From positions 44,922,390 to 44,986,389 of the forward strand of contig NC_030384.2 of assembly GCF_001625215.2 (NCBI RefSeq): a stretch of 64,000 bases of DNA, given 5' to 3'. Both the position numbers and the translations under genes were made by a program. This document shows positions 26,566 to 35,805 of this stretch, in pieces. The first letter of the stretch is position 1, and each line of letters begins with the position of its first letter. Source of the DNA: Daucus carota subsp. sativus. Taxonomy: Eukaryota; Streptophyta; Magnoliopsida; Apiales; Apiaceae. The notes beneath the pieces are model-generated. The model searched no databases. It had not been told where the DNA came from and was given only the letters and a program-made list of their open reading frames with translations.

Positions 26566-26937
26566 GAGCATCTCCAAGGGGCTTTCTAAATGAGCTCTTA
26601 ACTTCAAATTTAAAGAGCAAGACAAGAAATAGAGCTCCAATGGGCTCCTTGAAACTCTTTAAAAACTTAAGAGCTTATCATCTCTCCTTTCTTTTAAAGA
26701 GCATGTAGGAGCTCTTAACATGTTTTTCATGAATATAATATTACATTCCCTCCAACTTTATCACAAACATTTCTCTCTTTTCACTTTTCTCTCTCATTTA
26801 TATGAATAAAATATTAATAAGGAGCAAGTATAAAGAGGAGCATTGGAGATGAAATCTATTTCAATGTCTTAACTCACTAGGAGCCAAATATTATATTATA
26901 TTTTGGAGGGTGATTTAAGAGCCCGTTGGAGATGCTC
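26566..26937. mobile_element. Tourist-type MITE with GAGCATCTCCAA ends and TAA target site
   Basis: The left end gagcatctccaaggggct is mirrored by the right end agcccgttggagatgctc. TAA occurs immediately outside both ends (26563-26565 and 26938-26940), the 3-bp target duplication typical of PIF/Harbinger and Tourist elements. Interior blocks such as gagctcttaa repeat in both orientations. About 372 bp, non-coding. Confidence 0.82.
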
Positions 26938-27312
26938 TAAGCCCGCATAATTGCTCAGTCATGTACAGATTACATACAGCATGTCGTAGCTCATTAATTT
27001 TACTATTTTAGTCGTATATAATTTTCGTAACTACTGATTTTGATTTCTGGTTTTAAGTCAATTTTCGATTTATTTTTGATTTTAAATCGATTTTTAACAT
27101 GTTATTTAATATTTATTTTTCAGTTTAATATAAAAATGACTTAAAATCGAACTGCCAAACAGGCTCCAAGACGAACCCACTCCATGGAATACAAGGTCAA
27201 GGAAATAATGATTAGTTTGTTGGGGTTTGTATAATAAACTAGTTTGCACACCGATTAGGCTTAAACTACAATCCTTGGAAAAGCTAAAGGCAAGACAAGA
27301 GTATATGACAAG

Positions 27313-27318
27313 CACGTG
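27313..27318. promoter_or_regulatory. G-box (CACGTG)
   Basis: A palindromic CACGTG in the shared upstream region, about 1.4 kb before the bZIP start codon. G-box/ABRE sequences are targets of bZIP factors including ABFs. It is a single hexamer, so function is only a possibility. Confidence 0.2.
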
Positions 27319-27386
27319 AATTTGAAACAGAAAGAATTGGGGGACACCTAGCAGCATCGATTACTACTTCTCTACCTTTAAAATAT

Positions 27387-27570
27387 GGGTTTGTCTACTG
27401 TGTGCACATGCTAAGCATAAAAATCCATCAATTTGGAGGGTTTTGATTGGTATGGTTGTTGTAACTGCAGGGGGTCCACCATTATTAAACAGGATAAGCC
27501 AATCAAAACTCTCCAAATTTATGTGTTTCAGCGCTTAGCATGTGCCCATGGGCACACACTAGAAAAACCG
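27387..27570. mobile_element. Mutator-type MITE with perfect 9-bp target duplication
   Basis: A 184-bp element flanked by TTAAAATAT at 27378-27386 and 27571-27579. The left end gggtttgtctactgtgtg matches the reverse complement of the right end, cggtttttctagtgtgtg, with three mismatches. The inverted similarity runs inwards through cacatgctaagc and ttttgattgg, so most of the element can fold as a hairpin. A 9-bp target duplication is characteristic of Mutator-like transposition. No coding capacity. Confidence 0.88.
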
Positions 27571-28260
27571 TTAAAATATTTAGATTTGTGATTGTATAAA
27601 TGTGCTCTGAAGTAAGCTTTTTGCCTAGGTTTTGTTCATAAAGTACCATATAGCTCTATATGTTTATTGTAAAACATATTCGATGATTTTGGAGTGCACT
27701 TTTTTCTTTTTAAAAAAACTTTCGAAAAATGAAAGTTAACGTGAGGTTGACATTTTAAAGTGAACAACAAAATAACAGGCACGATTTTATTTTCTTATTT
27801 CATACAATTTTCATTCAAGAACCTTGCACGTATATGAGCAATTTCAAAAGTTTCTACTTTCTATATCACAATATAAAAAACTTATAAAAATACTCTACTT
27901 TCCGGTGACATTTTAAAATATTTTTATAAATAAATTGTACTATCAATAAATAATAATATCATAAGTTATTTAAAATTTTAATTATATATATCATTAAAGA
28001 TTCATGTATGTACTGCTGGGTGATACATGATTTTTCTTAATAATTAAATAGACTGAATTATTTAAGTCTCCATGTCCATAAAATTGATTAACTGATGATA
28101 AAATTAAGAAAATAAGGAAATACTTGCGGTCCTCTGGTCTGCAAAATAGAAGGTGGACTGAGCGCAAAATATATTGTTTTTTCTCTGGTTTCTTCCACAA
28201 AACATACATACTGTTAATTTACACTTGTGTTTCTTCCTTTCCTTAATACAAAGTGCGATT

Positions 28261-28332
28261 TATAATTACATATACAGAGAGAGACAGAGGGGGAGAGAGA
28301 GGAGAGGAGAGAGGGTTGAGAGAGAGAGAGCT
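28261..28332 (+). repeat. GA-rich microsatellite in presumed bZIP promoter/leader
   Basis: About 70 bp of GA/GGA repeats (gagagagacagaggggga and similar) lie 400-480 bp before the bZIP start codon. Purine-rich GA tracts near plant transcription starts are common and can bind BPC/GAGA-type factors; that role is inferred only. Confidence 0.7.
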
Positions 28333-28340
28333 GAGGGTGC

Positions 28341-28394
28341 ATGGTTAATTAGGTTTTTATTTTCTGACCTAGAGGAATGTTTGACATTTCTTGA
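28341..28394 (+). promoter_or_regulatory. Two minimal upstream ORFs in the presumed bZIP 5' leader
   Basis: ATG GTT AAT TAG at 28341-28352 and ATG TTT GAC ATT TCT TGA at 28377-28394 would lie in the transcript leader if transcription starts near the GA tract. A leader intron is plausible from a donor near 28424 (CTG|GTCAGT) to an acceptor ending at 28662 (tatgcag). The transcript limits are unproven. Confidence 0.3.
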
Positions 28395-28737
28395 TTGCCC
28401 ACAAGCTGGTTGATCTAATTCTGGTCAGTTTTGCTGCTTTCTATCTTAATCTCTTCAAATTGTGTGAATTTCCCTTTTGTTGGATCCTGTTTTATTTTAT
28501 TACTGTCTCTTTATTACTGATTGATTGTTCATGTAATTTATTTATTTTTAATTTTTCAGTTAGGTTTTGATTGTGTTTATTGGTTAAGTTCTTGCAACTA
28601 CAATCTACATTTCATACTTTTTTAGGGTTTTTTTCTTCTTCTTGATTTTTTGATGTATGCAGATTAAAGAACTTGTTTTTATTGATATAAAGGTTCCTTT
28701 GGTGTTCAGGGTGTGTAAAGGGGTGGAGGGGTGGTGA

Positions 28738-31700
28738 ATGGCTACACAGACGATGGGATCTCAGGGTGGTTATGGGAGTGGTAGTGGTGGTAATGCTAGT
28801 CGGAGGGCGGAAGAGCCGAGGACTGATTTGTTGGGTAGGCAAAGTTCTATGTACAACCTTACTTTGGATGAGGTTCAGGACCAATTGGGGGATTTGGGGA
28901 AACCTTTGAGTAGCATGAATCTTGATGAGCTTCTTAAGAGTGTTTGGTCTGCTGAGGCTAATCAGGGACTTGGTGGGGTTGATTTTGGGGATGCCCAACC
29001 GGGGAATGTGGCTTCGAGCTCCTCTTTGCTCAGGCAGTCAAGTGTTTCTCTGGCCAAGGGGTTGAGCAAGAAAACTGTTGACGAGGTGTGGCAGGATATC
29101 CAAGAAGGACAGAAAAAGTCTAGACTTGATAGGAAAATGAGGGAGAGAAAATCCACTCTCGGGGAGATGACTTTAGAAGATTTCTTGGTCAAGGCAGGGA
29201 TAGTTGCTGAAGGAGAAAAAAACCCAGGTGCTGTTCCTGTAGTTGATGCGATTGAGATACCTCAACAAAGTGCTCCTCAGCAGGCTCAGTGGATGCCTTA
29301 CCAGACACCTCCAGTTCATCAGTTAGCCCCGCCACAGCAACAACAAAATATGTTTTCTGTTTTTATGCCTGGTCCTCCACTTCCACAAACTCTTCCAGTT
29401 ACTGCTAATCCGATGATGGATGGTTACGCTGATGCAATGTCTCCTTCCGCTTTAATGGATAATGTTTCAGATACACAGGCGCCAGGGAGAAAGAGGAATG
29501 CATCTGGAGTTGTTGTCGAGAAAACTGTTGAAAGGAGACAAAAGAGAATGATCAAGAATAGGGAATCTGCTGCTCGGTCACGAGCAAGAAAGCAGGTTAG
29601 TTGCAAACATCTTGGCTTTTTAGGTTCCATAAATCCTGAACCGAATTCTTAGGCATGAGATATTTCTTTGTTCATGAACAGGCTTACACCCAAGAACTGG
29701 AGCTGAAGGTTTCACGGCTGGAAGAAGAAAATGAAAGACTTAGAAACCGGCAGGCAAGTTGTATAAATTGTTGCATTTATTTTTGTGAGTGTATGTATGT
29801 TATAGCATATATTTTAAGTATACGAGGTAGGGTCATAGGGACGATTCAAAACCATGACCTTGTCATGGGGTAGGGGGAGAGGGTCTTTGCCACGAGGCGG
29901 TTCTCTAATAATTCTTTGGAAGTACTTAAAAACTTATATTGAGATGGTCGGGTTTGGTCTATAATTGTGTACGATATGTCTTAAATAATAAAGCCCTGTC
30001 ATTGTAAATTATGATTCCAAGCCACTTAAAAATGCATAGGCTTAAGAGTATTAATGTTTTAATTGACTAATGACTAATGACATTTATAGTTTGTCATGCT
30101 CTTTCTGAGATAATTTTTACAGTATATAATTAGGAGGATTACTTAAGCACAAATGTATTACTCTTCTTGGTGCTTATAGTTAGTTCTGATCAGCACGATG
30201 TTGTTTCTACTATCTTTTTCTTTTCTTTTCCGTTGTTATGCTGAAGCATAATCTGAGTTAACTTGAAAAATGTTTTAAAATTAGTCCAAAAGGAATGTAA
30301 TATTCTCATTGGAGTGGAAGGGCTAGTAAAATTCGGCAGTTGTGACTTTTGTGGTATTTTAGACTTTGCTTGCAGTATGCACTAATTTTGCAATGACTTG
30401 TGTGGCCTGTTAGGTAACCAAGGTGTTGCATTATTAGATCCCACGTTTTCACCCCTCTTGCATTAGAATGTAGTTTCTTTACCAATATCATGTTGCTTGT
30501 TTTTTTATATACTTATTGATTTCTAGAGATTATTAGATACATTATTAGATCCCATGTTGCTTGTATAGGTTGATTATATCTACACTAAAATATTCCAATG
30601 AAGGGGTTGTTTGAGGTGAATATTCTGACTGATCTCTTGTTGTCCAATGTCCACCACTACTTCTACTGTACTATACCTTCTTTAACTTTTGGCCAAGGAA
30701 TTTTATAGACAATGAGATGTAGTTAGATATCTCAAAAGATTATCATGTCCTGCCATTTAACCCTACCACTTGGAACCGGATCAAATATTTTGAGTCACCA
30801 AATAAGGGGAGGGGGGATGTGAATACACACACACATTCCCCTTGTCTGTTTGCGTGAAAGGAAAAAAGACCACTGCTTTTATTAATTAATTTATCTGCGC
30901 TGATCTAGAGTCTGATGAGACTTTTACTTGCATCTAATTTTGAATAACGTTATATTGGTAAGAATATTATGAACCTTGTATGTAAGCTTGTTTTCATATT
31001 GCTTTTCGATCAATTTCTTTGGCATGAAGCTAACTGTCACACTCATGTAGTAATTTAGGCCTTTAGGTTGCTTTCACTTGGTGAGAATGGAATGAAAAAC
31101 ATAAACAAATTTTATAGAGAATGAAGATTGTATAAGTGAAATAGTTAATGAACATAAGGAGTCTAATTTTTTTTATGACGAGGATTGTAAGAAAATGATG
31201 AGGAGATGCAATGGAGCATTCCTTTCGGAACATGTGAATTCTAGCTCAAATATCTTGGAACGGGATGAAAGAAGGAACACAAATTATAAACATTTTCCCC
31301 AATCTTCCCTAAATAAGAGTATAAATTTCACTCCATTCAAGTGAATACAACCTTATGCTGTGTTGTGTTTGGTTGGGATGAATGAATTTGGAAGGAATGG
31401 AATGAAATTTGAACTATGTTATGGGCAGTTGTTTATAAATTTCATTCGTTCCTCCATTCCATTTTTTACACCCTATACTTAGAGATCACACCCCCAATTT
31501 GGGAAGGAATTCACCATTCCCTCGTATATTAAATTTCTTTACAGTTCTCATCATATTTCAATTTTACACTCACTCAATTTTTTCAAAACTTCCCTTCTAC
31601 CTCTATTATTTTCATTTATTTTTAATCATTCCATACCATTCTCCTCAACCTAACAGAACATTAGGGTAATAAGGTTTCACCCGAAAACCGTCAATACAAG

Positions 31701-32395
31701 GTCAATTATACATTTTTCATGCAACACACACACACTGGAATCTGAATGTATATGCCCTATCTTTGAACTCAATAGACTTTTTTATGATTTGAAAGTTTGA
31801 CAAAGTTGAATATATTCATTCCATAACGGTCTGAATATCACGTTGACATGTAATTATGATGATGTCCCTGTACTTTTGTTTGGGAAATTCCTAGAGTGTC
31901 TTGGTTTTTGAACTTCTTTGGAGATATTTTTTAGTATTTTTGATGTACATAGATATCTGATCTAGTGTCAAATGGCAAATGATCAGAACATACTACACAA
32001 AACAACTATTGTGTGTGTGATGTACTAGTTAGATTAGCAAGTGGCTAGATGCTGACCATTTAAAACACTAGCATGCAAGTTCACTGAATACTATTATCCT
32101 TTTTCTTCTTGTGTATACGAACAGAAGGAATCAGTATATTATGGGCTTGCCTTGTGACAATATGATCTTGTTTCTCTGCTGTTGCTTTAATTTTGTTTTT
32201 TAGAGTTCTTCTTCTCTGTTAGTTACCTATATATTTTACCAAATAAAACACAAAAAATGTAATTATCTTTTATATGTAATTATAAATTTCTAATTTATTG
32301 TGCCATTTTTGTAGGAGGCTGAGAAGGAGTTGCCAAATGTACTGCCTCCTGAGCCGAAGTATCAGCTCCGTAGAACAAGCTCAGCTCATTTCTGA
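28738..32395 (+). CDS. AREB3: ABA-responsive element binding bZIP factor, AREB3/DPBF3-like
   Basis: Group A bZIP transcription factor that binds ABRE (ACGT-core) promoter elements in abscisic-acid signalling and is normally activated by SnRK2 phosphorylation. Exons 28738-29595, 29682-29753 and 32315-32395 give 336 residues. Conserved regions in order: RQSSMYNLTLDEVQDQLG (34-51) with a kinase-type RQSS; SSMNLDELLKSVW (58-70); a second RQSS at 99; SKKTVDEVWQDIQ (110-122); STLGEMTLEDFLVKAGIV (139-156); Pro/Gln-rich centre; basic region ERRQKRMIKNRESAARSR (265-282) with the NxxSAARSR contact set; short leucine zipper; C-terminal RRTSSAHF. The second intron starts with GC (CAG|gcaagt) and ends in AG; this is the only join that restores the family sequence (LRNRQ-EAEKELP). 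That intron (29754-32314) holds two related MITEs. Confidence 0.93.
31063..31355. mobile_element. MITE in bZIP intron, first of a head-to-tail pair
   Basis: The left end taggttgctttcacttgg is mirrored by the right end ccattcaagtgaatacaacct. The interior carries gaatggaatgaaa, also seen in the next element. The two elements are separated by only a few bases. Non-coding. Confidence 0.65.
31363..31661. mobile_element. MITE in bZIP intron with TTGTGTTTGGTTGG-type ends
   Basis: The left end ttgtgtttggttggg is matched by an eroded inverted right end (ctcctcaacctaacagaaca). The interior (ggaatggaatgaaatttgaa, then tatgggcagttgtttataaa) is closely related to the elements at 19786 and 6284. About 299 bp, non-coding. 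Confidence 0.68.
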
Positions 32396-33190
32396 ACCAA
32401 GTGTTTATTGTGCTGGAAGTATTGTTATCTAGATGACCTGTGCTTGCTAATGTTATTATTATTCCTTTAGATAGACCCTGTTCTATGTGTCCCCAGTAGC
32501 TGAGATGTACTACATGGTTACATCCAACATTAGTGGGTTACTTTGAAAGCTCCCTGACCAGGTCTATTGTTGCTTGAGAGTTGGATTTGGCCATTAATTG
32601 TGCACCCGCTCCCTCCTGTTATGTAAATTTTAGAGTTCAGAGTCTTTGAATGCATTCACAATTAACAGTGATATCCTGTTGCTAGTCAGTTTGGTTAAAT
32701 TTTCTTAATATCAAGTTTTGTATCAGTTTTGTGACTTCGGCTGACCTACCCTGTATTTTCATCTTTTCATGGCCTTCGATGAGCATTTTCTAATAAAACC
32801 TTTCATCTGTTCTGACTGATTAGACATAAAACTGTAGAAATATATTTCTCCCAGTTTTTACTTATCTGCTACTTTGAAAGTGTGGAAATTGTTTGATTGA
32901 GTTTAGTTTGAACATATATGAATGAATAAGCTGGTATGGTAATGCTACATACCCCAAGAAATTTTTCCAAATTTCTTTACTAAATGATGTGGCAGACAAA
33001 TGGAAAATAGTGATCGGGTGATTGATGTATATGTGAGAGGGTTTCATTATTATTGGAGTTGGGATAATTTCTTGGGTAACTAGCATTTCCTTTACATAAT
33101 GCAATGAGAATTTAATGAATACTGGATTGAAACAGAAATACGTTGCACATTTATCTTAGAAATTAACACAGGTAGCACTTACCATGTTGC
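32396..33190. other. Convergent intergenic region, bZIP and metacaspase 3' ends
   Basis: About 795 bp containing the 3' UTR of the plus-strand bZIP gene and the 3' UTR of the minus-strand metacaspase. No coding sequence, RNA gene or repeat was recognised. Confidence 0.7.
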
Positions 33191-34333
33191 TCACATATCT
33201 GAGATGCTTTCTTGGGGTTGACACAAGAAGGATTTTGTAGCATTTTCATCGCTGCAATACAAACAAGGGTGTTGTTCCACACGCTGCCTCTGCAGAACAC
33301 TCCTAGCCAGCATCACAGTCTCTTTGTTACTCAAAGCACCTGAGTTTTCCTTCAACACCATCTGAACAGCATTACTGAATGCTCCGTAAGCCTTGTTCTC
33401 CCCTCCACTTGAACCGGAGATATCAGCCGATGTCTCATTCGCTTGGCACCCGCTAAGCAGAACGCCTGAGTCTGGATGCAGCGTTTGTTGCTCGTCATGA
33501 GGCAAACTGAACTTGGAGCTTGCATTGCTTCCAAAAATCTCTAGCAAGTGGGTGCCTAGATCGGATGTGTTGATGTTTGTCAATGCAGAAAGGTGTTGTA
33601 GAATTGTGTCAAAGGGTATGGCTTTAGGCTTGTGTGTAACGTCTGACGCGCCTTTCTCAAGGATCTTGTCAGGCCCGATTTGTTCTTTTTCTTTGTCAAT
33701 CAAGCCTCCGCTGTGGCAGGAATCTGAGATGATTGTGAAGCTTGCTCCCTCAGGTAGCCGATTTACTAGCTCCCGAAAGTCCACATCTGTACAAATTAAT
33801 AACGCAAATCAGACATATTCATCGATTGTTTATAAATGCCTTCTGGCACTGGCAGAGAAAAACGCTAGAAGATGGTTGCATCAACTGCTTGTCAGGAAAT
33901 CGTGAATCGGACCCATAGAATATTAGCATATACTAATTAAGTTGTGTTTTGAAAAGATGACATAAGTTAGTGAATGACCTGTGATGAGATTGAAGTCACA
34001 AGGAACAATGGCTTCATCTTTACGAAACGGATGGCGAGGCTTGACAGAAGGGATCCGCGTGCCATGGCCACTATAATGAAAAAACAGAACATCCCCAGCT
34101 GCAGCCTCATCAATCATCTTCCCAAGAGCCTTCTTTATGTTTTCTCCTGTTGGCAACACTGTGGATCCCGGAGCATCCGTCAGGAGCTCAATTCGGTTCG
34201 GATCGAATCGAAACCGAGTCACGAGAGTCTTTTGCATGCTCAACACATCGTTGATGCATCCATGCAACTCATTTGGGGTGTTTGGGTAGTTGCACCCAAC
34301 TAGGACAGCCATCCTTTTGTTTCCCTTGGCCAT
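33191..34333 (-). CDS. MC9: Type II metacaspase, metacaspase-9-like
   Basis: Cysteine protease of clan CD that cleaves after Arg/Lys; the plant MC9 group acts in developmental and xylem cell death and post-mortem autolysis. Two exons, 34333-33979 and 33786-33191, give 316 residues, close to the size of MC9 (about 325) and well below MC4-8 type proteins. The p20-like region starts at KRMAVLVGCNYPNTPNELHG. The catalytic histidine is H90 in HYSGHGTR and the catalytic cysteine is C142 in SDSCHSGG. The linker between p20- and p10-like parts is short, as in MC9. The p10-like part includes SGVLLSGCQANETSAD and AYGAFSNAV. No signal peptide or N-terminal prodomain is present, as expected for type II. 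All key residues are intact. Confidence 0.93.
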
Positions 34334-34396
34334 TCTTCTTTTACTTGGTTTTGAAGTAGTGATTCAGTTGAGTTGTGTTCGAATTTGGTTGTGTTA

Positions 34397-34404
34397 CTTA
34401 TAGA
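34397..34404 (-). promoter_or_regulatory. Likely TATA box of the metacaspase gene
   Basis: On the minus strand this reads TCTATAAG, about 65 bp upstream of the metacaspase start codon, which would leave a leader of about 35 nt. Position and sequence fit a plant TATA element, but there is no transcript evidence. Confidence 0.4.
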
Positions 34405-35805
34405 TGTGGAGTTTTTAGGGAGAGTCTCAAGCTTTTCCTTCTTTGAGGAGTTGATTAAAATGCACTCCATTGATCATTATCTTCCAAGTTCAAATGTTTG
34501 TTCATTGCCCATTTTTTGAGGGAATTCTGTTTTTTGTTTGTTGCTTATACTAACAATACACGAGCTTAAGATTGTGTATTTGGATTCAACTTTATTATCA
34601 TTAAACATTAAATATAAATTTTGTATCAGAAATGATTTTTATGTTAGAAGCACGAAAAATATACAATACATATTACATACCCATATATATTATAAATAAA
34701 TAAATATATTTTTTATGTGTGTATATTTATATATTTATTTACAAATTCGCATAGAATTGTAATTAAATATAAATATTTAATATATATCTCATAAAATTAT
34801 ATATGATATATTTTTAAGATATATTTTAGTTATATTATATTAATATATTTATATCAAAATATATACGAAAGTGATAAAAATTGTATGGCCAAAATCTAAT
34901 CATTTAGTAATTAAAATACCTGCATATGTGTTTTTTAAGGAAAATACCTGCATATGTTAGTTAACTTCTACTCTCTCTCTTGAACCATTCTACACGCGAA
35001 GAAACAAGTAGAATATCATTCCATATTGATTCCACAGACCTAATTTTTATGCTTCTGCCGCTGATGTTCTTAATGGAATGCACTAAGCTTGTTTTAATTC
35101 ACTTCTTTAGTTAATTCATATGAATTTTAGATTGAGTGCAAGAACAACGAGCACTAGCTTTTCAGCAAAGAAAATAGAACCATGACGTACAAGTCTAAAA
35201 TAGACATATATAATATAGGTTCGGATACATTAATCCTAGATTTTTAAAGAAATGCAAGGGTCTATCTTTCAGCCAAAAAAATCACTAGCCTCAAGATTTT
35301 TATAATTCGGCAAATTTTTTCCCACGGAAGATCTATTTTTATAGTTGTTTAGGATCATTATTCATATATTATTTTTTTTGTGTATCTTGTAGCTAACACT
35401 ATATAACTTATACAAAGTGCACAAGTATTCAACTGCATGTTCTCAGTTTATTCAGATCAGTATGTGAGACGGGGGCAAGCTAAGCTGGTTTCTTGAAAGT
35501 TTTCATTTAACCGAACCAAGCAAGGACTAAGCGATGGTTAAATTGCCACGATATTCATCATCTTTTTACAACCTTCCAGCTGCAACAAACCCTTGGTTCA
35601 TATACCCCAATAAGAACGTATTACACAATAGTTACATTTCGTGCCACAATAATAGTTAGGTTATATCATAACCTAGTCTCATAAGAATATTAGTAGATTT
35701 GCATCTTTAGGTACAAGATAGTTCTTCAATATTGGTTATGGAGCAAAATACTTAATACACACACTGGAAGAGTGCTGCACCTCTCTGCATCTGATCTTCC
35801 ATTAA
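34405..35805. other. Very AT-rich intergenic region
   Basis: Upstream of the metacaspase gene and downstream of the minus-strand LRR gene. 34560-34900 is almost entirely A/T with many TATATA and AAATAT motifs. No coding sequence or defined repeat family was recognised. Confidence 0.6.

Larger units (their letters stand above)
25431..28199. other. Divergent intergenic region between MYB-CC and AREB3-type genes
   Basis: About 2.8 kb of mostly AT-rich DNA shared as upstream region by two divergently transcribed transcription-factor genes. It contains two MITEs (26566-26937, 27387-27570) and one CACGTG G-box. Nothing else recognisable was seen. Confidence 0.6.

Noticed and set aside
28612..28998. 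Minus-strand frame opposite the bZIP first exon
   Set aside because: Antisense shadow of a clearly coding exon, rich in Thr/Pro/Ser because of the sense-strand Gly codons.
33513..34303. Plus-strand frames opposite the metacaspase
   Set aside because: Antisense shadows; the minus-strand frame has all catalytic motifs and correct splice sites.
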